From positions 6,634,001 to 6,698,000 of the forward strand of contig NZ_CP108095.1 of the NCBI RefSeq assembly GCF_036194065.1: a stretch of 64,000 nt of DNA, in the 5' to 3' direction. The translations under genes and the position numbers were made by a program. Origin of the DNA: Streptomyces sp. NBC_00239. Its GTDB lineage: Bacteria; Actinomycetota; Actinomycetes; Streptomycetales; Streptomycetaceae. Shown in pieces: positions 38,105 to 46,929 of this stretch. Positions within the stretch are counted from its first letter, which is position 1; the number at the start of each line of letters is the position of its first letter. The notes below the pieces were generated by a model that was not told the DNA's origin, ran no database searches, and worked only from the letters and a program-made list of their open reading frames with translations.

Positions 38105-38607
38105 TGCGCACCCCGGTGTATGAGCTGCACATCCGGCCCATGTTCAGCGCGACGGACCGCGACCACATGATCCCTCACTCAATGAACCTCTGGAAGTACG
38201 AGGATGTGGTCGAGCACGCCGAGCACATCATCGACCGCCTGGAGGCCGGGACCATGCCGCCGACGGCCTTCGGCGGGCCGTGGCCGCCGGAGTGGATCGA
38301 TGTCTTCCGGCGCTGGAAGGAGGGCGGTCTCAAGCGCCTGGAGCTCGGCACCGCGGTGATCACCGTCAACCGGTCGCCCAGCACCGTCACCGTCAAAGCG
38401 ACCGGAACGTTCCCCGCCGCGGGCTACCAGGGGTGGCTCCAGCTGGAGAGCGAGTCCGACACGGCGAAGACCTACGTCCTGTACTTCGAGCCGCCCGACG
38501 CCCCGGTGGCCGGTACCGCCGATGACTTCGAGCTCAGGGAACGCTACAGCGTTTCCGACACCCGGGCCTTGTTCGTCCATGACAGCACCGGCGTTCAGGA
38601 GCACTGA
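38104..38607 (+). CDS. Hypothetical protein in the tyrosinase operon
   Basis: This 167-residue protein starts MRTPVYELHIRPMFSATDRDHM and has no known family, signal or transmembrane segment. Its start codon overlaps the stop of the tyrosinase-type gene by one base (TGATG), so translation is coupled. Two halves can be seen: an N-terminal helical part (LWKYEDVVEHAEHIIDRLEAGTMPPTAFGGPWPPEWIDVFRRW) and a C-terminal beta-rich part (VTVKATGTFPAAGYQGWLQLESESD). It could be a chaperone or substrate-delivery partner of the copper oxidase; this is inference. Confidence 0.65.
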   Translation: MRTPVYELHIRPMFSATDRDHMIPHSMNLWKYEDVVEHAEHIIDRLEAGTMPPTAFGGPWPPEWIDVFRRWKEGGLKRLELGTAVITVNRSPSTVTVKATGTFPAAGYQGWLQLESESDTAKTYVLYFEPPDAPVAGTADDFELRERYSVSDTRALFVHDSTGVQEH

Positions 38608-38678
38608 ACACGTCCGTCGATCGCGGACCCTGTCGCCGATCGGGCCGCCGGAGACGGCGGCATGACCGAGGAGAAACA

Positions 38679-39113
38679 GTGCAGGCCACAGACCTCTCAG
38701 GCACGTACACCTACCGGAGTTTCCTCAACAGGCCAGATCCAGTCGACGACTTCAACGATCTCAGGTTCGCTCAGCTGGAGCTCAGGCTGACAGCCACCTC
38801 GGCGGGCGGCGTGAGCGGTCTCCTGGTCTTCCCGGCACCGGCGGGCGTGGAACCGTTGGCGATGGAGATGGCCGGGCAGGCGTCCGGGACGCCGTTGGCG
38901 ATCACGCTCACAGGCAAGGGGGTCGCCGGAACCCCGATCGAGGACTTCCACTACGAGTACGAGGGCGTGGTCCTGCGGCACTGGCCGACGGGAGTAGGAC
39001 AACGGATGACGCTCGCCGGAACCGTCCTTCGTGCCAAGGACCACGGCAGCGGCGCCAACCTCGCCAGGGCCGGACAGACAGCCAGCTTCCTCGCAGTGAA
39101 AAGGGACTCCTGA
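38679..39113 (+). CDS. Hypothetical beta-rich protein in the tyrosinase operon
   Basis: This 144-residue protein begins LSGTYTYRSFLNRPDPVDDFNDLRFAQLELRL and has alternating beta-strand patterns throughout (GVSGLLVFPAPAG, LAITLTGKG, VLRHWPTGVGQRMTLAGTVLRAK). It resembles a small beta-sandwich or barrel without known family. The GTG at 38679 has GAGGAGA just before. It lies 71 nt after the previous gene and is likely the end of the operon. Function unknown. Confidence 0.65.
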   Translation: MQATDLSGTYTYRSFLNRPDPVDDFNDLRFAQLELRLTATSAGGVSGLLVFPAPAGVEPLAMEMAGQASGTPLAITLTGKGVAGTPIEDFHYEYEGVVLRHWPTGVGQRMTLAGTVLRAKDHGSGANLARAGQTASFLAVKRDS

Positions 39114-39695
39114 CCTGCCCGTCGCGGCAGCCTGCGCACGTGACGAGAGTGCTCGGCCAAGCGCTGTGGGCCGTCGCCCCGCAGGTCCGGGCCGGCGGCT
39201 TCCGCGGCATCAACCGCCTCAGGGAGTGGCGGCCGGGCGGGTCACCCTGCGGCTGACCCGCGAAGGCGAGCAGGCACGGGTGGGAGACCCTCGCGAGCAC
39301 GCCCGAGCCGGAGACGACGGCCAGGGACGTCCGCGGCAGATGGCGTGGATACCGTCTCCGGCCCGAGGCCGACCCTTAGTAACACGCCTCCGGGACGGGC
39401 CGGCCGCGTCCGGTCAGCCAGGACCCGGCACGCGACGAGAAGATCATCCGGGCGCACAGGCCCGGCAGGCCTTCAGGCTCACCGTGCTGGCGTCCCTTCA
39501 CTCCTGCGTCGTCGGTGTGATCGCCGAGGGCGGGGAGCCGGTCAGACCCGGGGTCGCCGGAGCCTGTCAGGCCGCCGCCCGCGTGGTCCGCTCCTGAGTA
39601 GGAGCGGCCCCCGCGGGCGGCTGTCAGTTTCGTCCCGGCATCGGCTTCCCTGCCCGACCGGCTGCTGATTCCGGGCGTGGCCTAGCATGGCGCGC
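39114..39695. other. Gap with strong hairpin terminator
   Basis: The 580-bp gap has no reliable gene. At 39574-39621 a two-part stem (GCCGCCCGC with GCGGGCGGC, then CCGCTCCT with AGGAGCGG, GAGT loop) forms a terminator-like structure. ORF-like frames across 39166-39597 have no family and look spurious. A leaderless -10 box TAGCAT ends at 39688, serving the next gene. Confidence 0.55.
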
Positions 39696-40082
39696 ATGTC
39701 GCGACGCCTGACTCTGTGGCTCCGGACGTGGTCCGGAGTGCTGCTGGTGTGCGCGCTCTTCGCATGTCTGACGGGGCTGGCGCGTCCCGCGATGGCGATG
39801 CTGGGACCGATGGAGATGTCCCCGCACGTCGCGATCACTGGGCATGCCGCGGCTCCGGCCGCCGTCGTATCGCCGGAGCACGGTCCGAGCTGCCCCGCGG
39901 CTGAGGAGCAGTGCGTGGCGCCGAAGGGCGTCCTCGCTCAGGACGTTCCGGCGGGCCAAGTGCCCGCTGCATCGTCGCGCGCACCGGACTGCACTCCGCC
40001 GTCTCTGGTGGCGCAGCCCAACGCCCCGCCACCGATAGTGGCTCCCCCTGATCTGCACCGTTTGTGCGTGTCACGGACGTGA
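39696..40082 (+). CDS. DUF6153-like small secreted/membrane protein
   Basis: This 128-residue protein has an N-terminal signal-anchor (LTLWLRTWSGVLLVCALFACLTGLARPAMA), a His/Met-containing middle part, and a C-terminus with APPDLHRLCVSRT, similar to the DUF6153 family ending. A leaderless box TAGCAT stands 7 nt before ATG 39696. Related genes lie at 49944, 56410 and 59509. DUF6153 genes are recurrent in Streptomyces copper loci; the Cys, His and Met content suggests copper binding outside the cell. The mechanism is unknown. Confidence 0.7.
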   Translation: MSRRLTLWLRTWSGVLLVCALFACLTGLARPAMAMLGPMEMSPHVAITGHAAAPAAVVSPEHGPSCPAAEEQCVAPKGVLAQDVPAGQVPAASSRAPDCTPPSLVAQPNAPPPIVAPPDLHRLCVSRT

Positions 40083-40206
40083 CGGCCGGCTACCCGTAAG
40101 GCCGACGCCTTGCGGAACGCCGTGTCTTCCCACGTCCGCCTCGGCACGCCCGGATTCCGTAGACCCGTGTGTGCGTGCCGTCGTCGCAGAACTGGAGTAA
40201 CGACGC

Positions 40207-41328
40207 ATGCCGTCGTCCGTCGCTTTGCTGATCACCGGTGCGAGCACCGGTCTGCTCGCTGGTGGCGCCTCGTGCGCCGCCGTACAGGGGGGTCTGCTCG
40301 CCGGAGCCGTGACCCGCCGCCGCACCCCCGAACCCGCCGCGAAACCCGCCGCCAAGTCGAAGCCTTCCGCTCAGCAGGCCGCCACACCGCTGGCGCCGGT
40401 CGGTGCCTTCCTCGCCGGGAAGCTGCTGTCCCACACGGTCCTCGGAGCCCTGCTGGGCGTCTTCGGCAACGTGCTGCAGCCCAGCCCCCGTACCCAGGCG
40501 GTGCTGCTGCTGGTCGCAGGGGTGTTCATGGTGCTGTTCGCGCTGGACCTGATCGGAGTCAAGGGGGTGGGGCGGTTGGTGCCCCGTCCGCCCGCGTCGT
40601 TCGGCCGGCTGATGCGGCGCAGCGCCAAGACCGACTCGGTCGCCACCCCGGCCCTGATCGGTTTCGCCACGGTGCTGGTGCCGTGCGGGGTGACCCTGTC
40701 GATGGAGCTGCTGGCCATCACCTCCGGATCGGCGGTGGTCGGCGCCGCGGTCATGGCCGGGTTCGTCGTGGGTACGGCCCCGCTGTTCGCCGTACTCGGC
40801 TACGTGTTCCGCCGGAGCAGCCAGGCGCTCTCCGGGAAGCTGGCCGGGCTCACCGGTGTGGTGGTGCTGACCGTCGCCGCCTGGACCATGATCTCCGCGC
40901 TTCAGGCAGGCGGGTGGGTGTCCTTCGACGCCCCGGACACCAAGGCCAAGGCAAGTGGTCCGTTCCTCGTGGAGGGCGGTGACGGGAGCGGTTCCGGGGG
41001 CGGCGGCGAATCACCGGAGAGCGGGACGACGCCCGTACGTACGGACGCATCCGGGCGGCAGATCGTTACGCTGACAGTGACGGATTTCTACGTCCCGACC
41101 CAGTTCACCGCGAAGGCCGGGGTGCCGACCACGCTGGTGCTGCACGGCAAGGACTCGGGCGGATGCGCCCGAGCGTTCACCATTCCCGAGCTCGGAGTCC
41201 AGGAGATCGTCAAGCGGGACGGTGACACCGAGGTCGACCTGGGCACCCGCAAGCCAGGCACCCTTCGCTTCTCCTGCGCGATGGGCATGCAGACCGGGGC
41301 CATCGAGTTCAAGAAGGATCTGTCATGA
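40207..41328 (+). CDS. TauE/SafE-like membrane protein with C-terminal cupredoxin-like domain
   Basis: This 373-residue protein has an N-terminal membrane part of about seven helices (residues 5-240; LLITGASTGLLAGGASCAAVQGGLLAG and ATVLVPCGVTLSMELLAITSGSAV), typical of the sulfite exporter TauE/SafE/DsbD-like group, then a Gly/Ser linker and a cupredoxin-like domain (about 275-370) with C-A-R-A-F-T-I-P and SCAMGMQTG as probable copper ligands. It may move copper or electrons to the outside. It is followed by an HMA metallochaperone with a 4-nt ATGA overlap, so they are translated together. Confidence 0.8.
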   Translation: MPSSVALLITGASTGLLAGGASCAAVQGGLLAGAVTRRRTPEPAAKPAAKSKPSAQQAATPLAPVGAFLAGKLLSHTVLGALLGVFGNVLQPSPRTQAVLLLVAGVFMVLFALDLIGVKGVGRLVPRPPASFGRLMRRSAKTDSVATPALIGFATVLVPCGVTLSMELLAITSGSAVVGAAVMAGFVVGTAPLFAVLGYVFRRSSQALSGKLAGLTGVVVLTVAAWTMISALQAGGWVSFDAPDTKAKASGPFLVEGGDGSGSGGGGESPESGTTPVRTDASGRQIVTLTVTDFYVPTQFTAKAGVPTTLVLHGKDSGGCARAFTIPELGVQEIVKRDGDTEVDLGTRKPGTLRFSCAMGMQTGAIEFKKDLS

Positions 41329-41588
41329 AGCTGTTCAGCCGAAAGAACAAGAGCGAACCGGACACGGCTCCACAGGTGGTGCTCCTCGTGGAAGGCATGC
41401 ACTGCGCCAGCTGTGGCCTCCTCATCGACGACGAGTTGGAGGACGTCCCGGGGGTGCGATCGGCCGCCACGGACGTACGCGCCGGCCGCACCGTCGTGGT
41501 TCTCGACGAGGGCGCCCACGTCGACGGCGCCGCCCTCGTGACGGCGGTGCAAGCGGCGGGCGACTACACGGCCCGGGTCGCCGACTGA
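41325..41588 (+). CDS. HMA heavy-metal-binding protein (copper chaperone-like)
   Basis: This 87-residue protein is a single HMA domain (residues 18-85) with the metal site MHCASCG (GMxCxxC variant). The N-terminal KLFSRKNKSEPDTAP tail is charged. It overlaps the TauE/cupredoxin gene, so copper is probably passed between them. It differs from the CopZ at 46493, which has the GMTCGHC motif. Confidence 0.88.
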   Translation: MKLFSRKNKSEPDTAPQVVLLVEGMHCASCGLLIDDELEDVPGVRSAATDVRAGRTVVVLDEGAHVDGAALVTAVQAAGDYTARVAD

Positions 41589-41619
41589 CACGGACGGCGA
41601 GCTGTCCCCGTACCGAGGC

Positions 41620-42282
41620 TTAGTGGGCGCTGTGCCGCTGGTGGTGGGGCGAGCGCTCCTGGGGGTGTGCTTCATCCTCGTCGGCGGAGGCCGGGTTGAT
41701 CACTTCGGCCGGGGGGTGAAGCCCCGCGAGGGTGACAGTGACGAGCCTGCGGACCGCGGCTTTGGAGGGCAGGCTGCCGGCCGCGCCGAGGGCGTGCAGG
41801 CAGTAGGCGGCGAGTTCGTCCGGCGTGACGTCGTCCCGGAGGCTGCCCGCCTCGGCCGCCTCGGCCAAGAGGTCCCGGATGAGGTCTCTGAGCTGCTGGT
41901 GTGCTTGGGCGACGTGCTCGCCCTGGTGAAGGAGTGCAGTGAGCTCGGTGCCATGATGCTCGTGCCGCTGATGGGAGATGAGCGCGTACGCCGTCAGTAC
42001 GGCTTCGAGCCGCTCGCTTGCGTCGCCGGCCTGGTCGCGCGCCGCGATGAGGCGTTCGAGGTGGCCGGCGATCTGGCGCTCGTGCCAGGCGGTCAGGACT
42101 GATTCGATGTCCGGGAAGTACTTGTACAGGGTCGCCCGACCGATGCCGGTCTCCTGAGCGATGCGCGACATCGTCACCGCGAGCAGCCCGTGCTCGGCCA
42201 CCAGCGCGGCCGTGGCATCCAGGGTCGCCTCCCGCACCGAATGGCGGTGCGCCTCGATGGTCTCGTTCCACAGCTTCGGCAT
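41620..42282 (-). CDS. TetR-family transcriptional regulator
   Basis: This 220-residue protein has a TetR HTH at residues 12-60 (REATLDATAALVAEHGLLAVTMSRIAQETGIGRATLYKYFPDIESVL) and a helical ligand domain. Its C-terminus is His-rich (HPQERSPHHQRHSAH), perhaps metal-sensing. It is divergent from a membrane-protein operon (42401-43654) and has two palindromes in the shared promoter region. The inducer is unknown. The start at 42282 is family-typical; the upstream frame is ignored. Confidence 0.88.
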   Translation of the reverse strand: MPKLWNETIEAHRHSVREATLDATAALVAEHGLLAVTMSRIAQETGIGRATLYKYFPDIESVLTAWHERQIAGHLERLIAARDQAGDASERLEAVLTAYALISHQRHEHHGTELTALLHQGEHVAQAHQQLRDLIRDLLAEAAEAGSLRDDVTPDELAAYCLHALGAAGSLPSKAAVRRLVTVTLAGLHPPAEVINPASADEDEAHPQERSPHHQRHSAH

Positions 42283-42293
42283 GCACCTAATGT

Positions 42294-42342
42294 ACGGGAC
42301 GACGATCCCGTGACAGTATGGATTTGACAGCGACAGTCTGTC
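42294..42342. promoter_or_regulatory. TetR operator candidates and divergent promoter region
   Basis: ACGGGA-N6-TCCCGT (42294-42311) is an exact dyad immediately upstream of the tetR start. GACAG-T-CTGTC (42332-42342) is a second one, next to a TTGACA box at 42324-42329 that could be the -35 of the divergent operon. Confidence 0.55.
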
Positions 42343-42400
42343 TCGCAAAAGGTGGCGGCGTCGAAGAACTCGGCGACCACGCGTGACAGCGGAGGCCCCT

Positions 42401-42583
42401 ATGGCTGACTTCCCCCCTTCCCGGCACTCGGACGATGACGGCACCGATCCTGGAAGGCCCGAACGCGGACCGGCGCCCGGCCGACCGCGCTGGGTCAACG
42501 TCTTCCTCGCCGTCCTTATCGCTCTGGTCGTCGCCTTCGTGATCATGCACCTGGCAGGCGGCGGGATGGGGGGCCACACGTGA
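42401..42583 (+). CDS. Small single-span membrane protein
   Basis: This 60-residue protein has an acidic/Pro-rich soluble N-terminus and one C-terminal transmembrane helix (about 35-52, WVNVFLAVLIALVVAFVIMHLA), ending GGHT. GGAGG at 42390-42394 supports the ATG at 42401. It overlaps the following gene by 4 nt (GTGA), so it is part of the operon divergent from tetR. The function is unknown; single-span small proteins of this type often regulate neighbours. Confidence 0.65.
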   Translation: MADFPPSRHSDDDGTDPGRPERGPAPGRPRWVNVFLAVLIALVVAFVIMHLAGGGMGGHT

Positions 42584-43158
42584 GGGCCATGACACCGCGC
42601 GTGCGCAAGCTCGCGCTCACGGCGCACGTGACGTCCTCGGTGGGCTGGCTCGGTGCTGTCGCGGTCTTCCTGGCTCTCGCGGTGACAGGTCTGACCAGCC
42701 AGAATGTCCAGACGGCCCGGTCGGCGTACGTGGCGATGGACGTGACCGGCTGGTTCGTCATCGTCCCGCTGAGTATCGCTTCGCTGCTGACGGGTGTGGT
42801 CTCATCGCTGGGCACCACTTGGGGACTGGTCCGGTACTACTGGGTCGTGGTGAAGCTCGTGATCACCGTCCTGGCCACGGTCGCCCTGCTGGTGCACATG
42901 CAGCCGGTCAGTTACATCGCCGGTATCGCGGCGGGAACGACCTGGTCCACCGATGCCCTGCACGGGCTGAGGACCCAGCTCGTGATCCAGTCCGGCGCCG
43001 CCGTGCTGGCACTCCTGGTAGCGACGGTGCTTTCCGTGTACAAGCCTCAGGGCCGGACCCGCTACGGGCGGCGAAGGCAGTACGAGCAGCGCACCGGGGC
43101 CCAGGCCGCAGGCGCAGCCACTTCTGGCCGGCCACGCGGGAACGCGACCTTTCGCTGA
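42580..43158 (+). CDS. Four-helix integral membrane protein (DUF2269-like)
   Basis: This 192-residue protein has four predicted helices in the first 155 residues (LALTAHVTSSVGWLGAVAVFLALAVTGL, VTGWFVIVPLSIASLLTGVVSSL, YYWVVVKLVITVLATVALLVHM, LVIQSGAAVLALLVATVLSVY) and a basic cytoplasmic tail. It resembles DUF2269-type membrane proteins of Streptomyces; His residues in helix 1 and near helix 3 could bind heme or metal. The GTG overlaps the 60-aa gene. Role unknown, TetR-regulated by inference. Confidence 0.65.
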   Translation: MRAMTPRVRKLALTAHVTSSVGWLGAVAVFLALAVTGLTSQNVQTARSAYVAMDVTGWFVIVPLSIASLLTGVVSSLGTTWGLVRYYWVVVKLVITVLATVALLVHMQPVSYIAGIAAGTTWSTDALHGLRTQLVIQSGAAVLALLVATVLSVYKPQGRTRYGRRRQYEQRTGAQAAGAATSGRPRGNATFR

Positions 43159-43192
43159 GTGTTTGGTCGCGATCGTCGAGGAGGATGCGGAC

Positions 43193-43654
43193 GTGAGTGA
43201 ACGCGGTGCCGAATTGATGATGAAGGCAAGCCGTCAGCTGTCGCAGATGACCGAATTCTTCGCCACGTTGAGTGCGACCGATCTTCTCAGGCCATGCGCG
43301 GTCGGGGAGGTCGGCGACGCCGTAGGCGCCCTCGCCGCGCACATCGCCGAGGGCTATCACCGTCTCGGCCGGTTGCTGGCCAGTGCGGCCCACGCGCCAG
43401 GAGCAGTTCCAGCGCGAGGACACGAGCATGGGTCGGTCGGGGAGGCAGTGACCCTCCCCGATCTGCTCCAGCACCTGATGGACGGCCAGATCCCGATCAG
43501 CACGCTGGCCGCCCTGACCGCCGACCAGCTCCATGCAACCGCACCCCCGATTCCGCATGTCTGCGACAGCAACCGGACACTCGAAGGTGCCATTGAGGAC
43601 GTCATCGCTCACCAGGCGGAACACCTCGCCTCGCTGCGGCAAGCCCTCTCGTAG
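43193..43654 (+). CDS. DinB-like four-helix-bundle protein
   Basis: This 153-residue protein is helical. It has AAHIAEGYHRLGRLLASA and a C-terminal DVIAHQAEHLASLRQAL, with His residues in the places used by DinB/mycothiol-dependent metalloenzymes for metal binding. GAGGAG at 43179-43184 precedes the GTG; the TTG at 43163 is a weaker start. It ends the tetR-divergent operon. It may be a thiol-dependent isomerase or transferase. Confidence 0.65.
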   Translation: MSERGAELMMKASRQLSQMTEFFATLSATDLLRPCAVGEVGDAVGALAAHIAEGYHRLGRLLASAAHAPGAVPARGHEHGSVGEAVTLPDLLQHLMDGQIPISTLAALTADQLHATAPPIPHVCDSNRTLEGAIEDVIAHQAEHLASLRQALS

Positions 43655-43782
43655 CCACCGAACCAGATCACGTGCCCGGTCGTCCGACGGCTCCAGAGGA
43701 ACGGGTTCTGGGTGGCGGCCGGGATTCTCTGGGCGGCGACTCCGGTTCGTCCTGTGGCGGCGCGGTGTGGTTGTTGGCTACG

Positions 43783-44064
43783 TCATGAGCGTACGAGGCG
43801 GGCGATGGCCCGGGAGGCTTCGGCGACCTTCTTCTGTGCCTCGTCTCCACCCTCGGCGATGGCGTCGGAGACGCAACAGCTGAGGTGATCGTCGAGAAGC
43901 GCCAGCGCGCAGGACTGGAGGGCGGCAGTGGTGGCGGAGACCTGAGTGAGGATGTCAATGCAGTAGGTGTCCTCTTCCACCATCCGCTCAAGTCCCCTTA
44001 CCTGCCCCTCTATGCGGCGCAGACGACGAAGGACGTCGTCCTTGTCGTTCTTGTAGCCGGTCAT
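43783..44064 (-). CDS. csoR: CsoR-family copper-sensing repressor (copy 1)
   Basis: This 93-residue all-helical repressor has the CsoR copper triad Cys35 (YCIDIL), His60 and Cys64 (DDHLSCCV), in standard spacing. Cu(I) binding releases it from its operator. It lies downstream of copA (44162) in the same direction and is probably cotranscribed with copZ-copA. Its boxes are found upstream of copZ and elsewhere. The start at 44064 follows GAGGAGC. Confidence 0.93.
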   Translation of the reverse strand: MTGYKNDKDDVLRRLRRIEGQVRGLERMVEEDTYCIDILTQVSATTAALQSCALALLDDHLSCCVSDAIAEGGDEAQKKVAEASRAIARLVRS

Positions 44065-44161
44065 GGTGAGCTCCTCGTCTCGGGGGATCACGGATCGGAA
44101 CTGGCGTAGACAGGAAGGGGGCGAGCCTGGTCGGCCCGCCCCCGTTGGCCGTACGACGGCG

Positions 44162-46417
44162 TCAGCTCATGGCGCGGAAGCTGCGCAGGCGGAGGCTGTT
44201 GCCGACGACGAAGACCGAGGAGAAGGCCATCGCCGCGCCCGCGATCATGGGGTTCAGCAGGCCGGAGGCTGCGAGCGGCAGGGCGGCCACGTTGTAGGCG
44301 AAGGCCCAGAACAGGTTCGACTTGATGGTGCCGAGGGTCTTGCGTGAGAGGCGGATGGCGTCCGCAGCGGCTCGCAGGTCACCGCGGACCAGGGTCAGGT
44401 CGCCCGCCTCGATGGCCGCGTCCGTTCCCGTGCCCATGGCCAGGCCCAGGTCGGCCTGGGCCAGGGCGGCGGCGTCGTTGACGCCGTCTCCGACCATGGC
44501 GACCGACCGGCCCTCGGCCTGGAGGCGCTTGACGACATTCACCTTGTCCTCGGGCATGACCTCGGCGATCACCTCGTCGATGCCCACCTCGCGGGCCACC
44601 GAGTCGGCGACGGCCTTGTTGTCGCCGGTGAGCAGGATCGGTGTCAGACCCAGGGCGCGCAGCCGCCGGATGGCCTCGGCGCTGGTGTTCTTGACTGCGT
44701 CCGCGACTTCGAGGACCGCGCGGGCCTCGCCGTCCCAGGCGACCGCGATCGCCGTACGGCCGGCCGCCTCGGCCTCCGCCTTCGCGCGCTCCAGGCCGAC
44801 GGGCAGTTCCATGGCCCACTCGGCCAGCAGCCGCTCGCGGCCCACGAGGACCGCGTGCCCGTCGACGATGCCCTGGACGCCGAGCCCGGCGATGTTCGCG
44901 AAGTCCTCCGGTACGGGCAGGGCTCCCACACGTTCGGCTGCGCCGGCGGCAACGGCCTGGGCGATGGGGTGCTCGGAGGCGTGCTCCAACGCGCCTGCCA
45001 GCCGCAGGACTTCGGTTTCGTCCTCGCCGTCGGCGATGTGGATGGCCAGGAGGGTCATCTTGCCGGTGGTGACGGTTCCGGTCTTGTCCAGGACGATCGT
45101 GTCGACCTTACGGGTGGTCTCCAGCACCTCGGGGCCCTTGATGAGGATGCCGAGCTGGGCGCCGCGGCCGGTGCCGACCAGGAGAGCGGTCGGGGTGGCC
45201 AGGCCCAGGGCGCAGGGGCAGGCGATGATCAGTACGGCCACTGCTGCCGTGAACGCGGCGGTGAGTCCCGCGCCGCTGCCGAGCCAGAATCCCAGCGTGG
45301 CGAGCGCGAGGGCGATGACGATGGGGACGAAGACGGCGGAGATCTTGTCGGCCAGGCGCTGGGCCGCGGCCTTTCCGTTCTGGGCGTCCTCGACCAGCTT
45401 GGCCATCCGGGCCAGCTGGGTGTCGGAGCCGATACGGGTGGCCTCGACCACGAGGCGGCCGCCCGCGTTGAGCGTGGCGCCGGTGACCGAATCGCCCACA
45501 CCGACCTCGACCGGTACCGACTCGCCGGTCAGCATGGAGGCGTCCACCGCCGAGGCGCCCTCGACTACGGTGCCGTCGGTGGCGATCTTCTCGCCCGGGC
45601 GGACCAGGAAACGGTCGCCCACCTGCAGGTCCGCGGTCGGGATCAGCTGCTCGCGGCTGCCGCGCAGTACGGTGACCTCCTTCGCGCCCAGCTCCAGCAG
45701 CGCCTTCAGGGCGGCGCCCGCCTTACGCTTGGACCGGGCCTCGAAGTACCGCCCGGCCAGGATGAACGCGGTGACGCCGGCCGCGGCTTCCAGGTAGATG
45801 TTCCCCGCGCCGTCGCTGCGGGAGATGGTCAGCTCGAAGGCGTGTGTCATGCCGGGCGTGCCGGCGGTGCCGAAGAACAGGGCCCACAGCGACCACAGGA
45901 ACGCGGCCGAGGTGCCGACCGAGATCAGGGTGTCCATGGTGGCCGCGCCGTGCCGGGCGTTGGTGAACGCGGCGCGGTGGAAGGGCCAGGCGGCGTACGT
46001 GACGACCGGCGCGGTCAGCGTGAGCGAGAGCCACTGCCAGTACTCGATCTGCAGGGCCGGGACCATCGCCATCGCGATCACCGGTACGGACAGCGCCACG
46101 GCGGTGATCAGCCGGTGCCGCAGCGGCCGCAGCTCGTCGGTCTCCTCAGGCGCCGTTCCGCCGGATCCGGAATCCGTACGTATCGGGGTGGGCTCGGCGG
46201 CGGTGTATCCCGTCGCCTCGACCGTGGCGATCAGGTCCGCGACGGAGACGGCCCCGCCCTGGTAGCTGACCTTGGCCTTCTCGGTGGCGTAGTTGACGGT
46301 GGCCTCGACCCCGTCCATGCGGTTGAGTTTCTTCTCGATGCGTGCGGCGCACGAGGCGCAGGTCATCCCGCCAATGGCGAGTTCGACCTCGGCGGTATCG
46401 GGGACCGTGGTAGTCAT
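44162..46417 (-). CDS. copA: Copper-exporting P1B-type ATPase (CopA, copy 1)
   Basis: This 751-residue protein has an N-terminal HMA domain (GMTCASC near residues 17-23), eight transmembrane helices, actuator TGES, the CPC copper channel motif ([13 protein letters not shown]), the phosphorylation motif DKTGT, the nucleotide motif SEHPIAQ and [10 protein letters not shown]. The last two helices have YN-x4-P (AYNVAALPL) and M-x2-S-S (MAFSSVFVV), the Cu(I) signature of P1B-1 ATPases. It exports Cu(I). GAGGAG precedes ATG 46417. It lies between copZ and csoR in one operon. Confidence 0.96.
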   Translation of the reverse strand: MTTTVPDTAEVELAIGGMTCASCAARIEKKLNRMDGVEATVNYATEKAKVSYQGGAVSVADLIATVEATGYTAAEPTPIRTDSGSGGTAPEETDELRPLRHRLITAVALSVPVIAMAMVPALQIEYWQWLSLTLTAPVVTYAAWPFHRAAFTNARHGAATMDTLISVGTSAAFLWSLWALFFGTAGTPGMTHAFELTISRSDGAGNIYLEAAAGVTAFILAGRYFEARSKRKAGAALKALLELGAKEVTVLRGSREQLIPTADLQVGDRFLVRPGEKIATDGTVVEGASAVDASMLTGESVPVEVGVGDSVTGATLNAGGRLVVEATRIGSDTQLARMAKLVEDAQNGKAAAQRLADKISAVFVPIVIALALATLGFWLGSGAGLTAAFTAAVAVLIIACPCALGLATPTALLVGTGRGAQLGILIKGPEVLETTRKVDTIVLDKTGTVTTGKMTLLAIHIADGEDETEVLRLAGALEHASEHPIAQAVAAGAAERVGALPVPEDFANIAGLGVQGIVDGHAVLVGRERLLAEWAMELPVGLERAKAEAEAAGRTAIAVAWDGEARAVLEVADAVKNTSAEAIRRLRALGLTPILLTGDNKAVADSVAREVGIDEVIAEVMPEDKVNVVKRLQAEGRSVAMVGDGVNDAAALAQADLGLAMGTGTDAAIEAGDLTLVRGDLRAAADAIRLSRKTLGTIKSNLFWAFAYNVAALPLAASGLLNPMIAGAAMAFSSVFVVGNSLRLRSFRAMS

Positions 46418-46492
46418 CACTGCTCCTCGTGCTGGTGGGGAAGAGGGTGCCGGGCCCGGGTGGGCCGGGCCCGGCGTAAGGTAGCGGGGGCC

Positions 46493-46762
46493 TCAGGCGG
46501 TCCGGCCGGTGAGTTCGTAGCCCGCCTCGTCTATGACCTTGGCCAGCAGCGCGTCGTCGGGTTCGTCCGACGTGGTCACGGAAACCTGGCCGGTGCTGAG
46601 GTCGACGTCCACCGACAGGACGCCGTCGAGGGCGCCGATCTCCTTGGTGAGCGTGGCCTTGCAGTGCCCGCACGTCATGCCGGAGACGTCGTACACCGTG
46701 GTGGTGCCTTCGGTGGCGGTGGCGGTGGTGGAGCAGGTGCCATCCGTGGAGCAGCAGGACAT
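46493..46762 (-). CDS. copZ: CopZ-like copper chaperone
   Basis: This 89-residue protein has a Cys-rich N-terminus (MSCCSTDGTCS) and one HMA domain (about 22-86) with GMTCGHC. It is expected to carry Cu(I) in the cytoplasm to CopA and CsoR. It is the first gene of the copZ-copA-csoR operon; CsoR boxes are upstream of it. The Cys-rich extension is not standard and may add a second copper site. Confidence 0.93.
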   Translation of the reverse strand: MSCCSTDGTCSTTATATEGTTTVYDVSGMTCGHCKATLTKEIGALDGVLSVDVDLSTGQVSVTTSDEPDDALLAKVIDEAGYELTGRTA

Positions 46763-46784
46763 GGTTACCTCCCAGACGATGATT

Positions 46785-46889
46785 GATACCCCTGGGGGGT
46801 ATCGGCTTGTGTGATGTCAGGTATACCCCCACCCCGTATTTTTCGCAAGCATTCAAGGTCCCTTGCGTATACCCCCTAGGGGTATACGC
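46785..46889. promoter_or_regulatory. Three CsoR-type boxes between copZ and the secreted HLHP gene
   Basis: Site 1: GATACCCCTGGGGGGTATC (46785-46803). Site 2: ATACCCCCACCCCGTAT (46823-46839). Site 3: GCGTATACCCC-CTA-GGGGTATACGC (46865-46889), a perfect 11-3-11 dyad. The pattern is that of CsoR operators; sites face both divergent genes. Confidence 0.88.
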
Positions 46890-46929
46890 TCTCGACGTAC
46901 TCGAGCCCGTCATGTCGAAGGAGACCGTC

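Noticed and set aside
39166..39597. 143-codon ORF
   Set aside because: No family, low-complexity Arg/Gly/Pro composition, and a terminator hairpin at its end; not supported.
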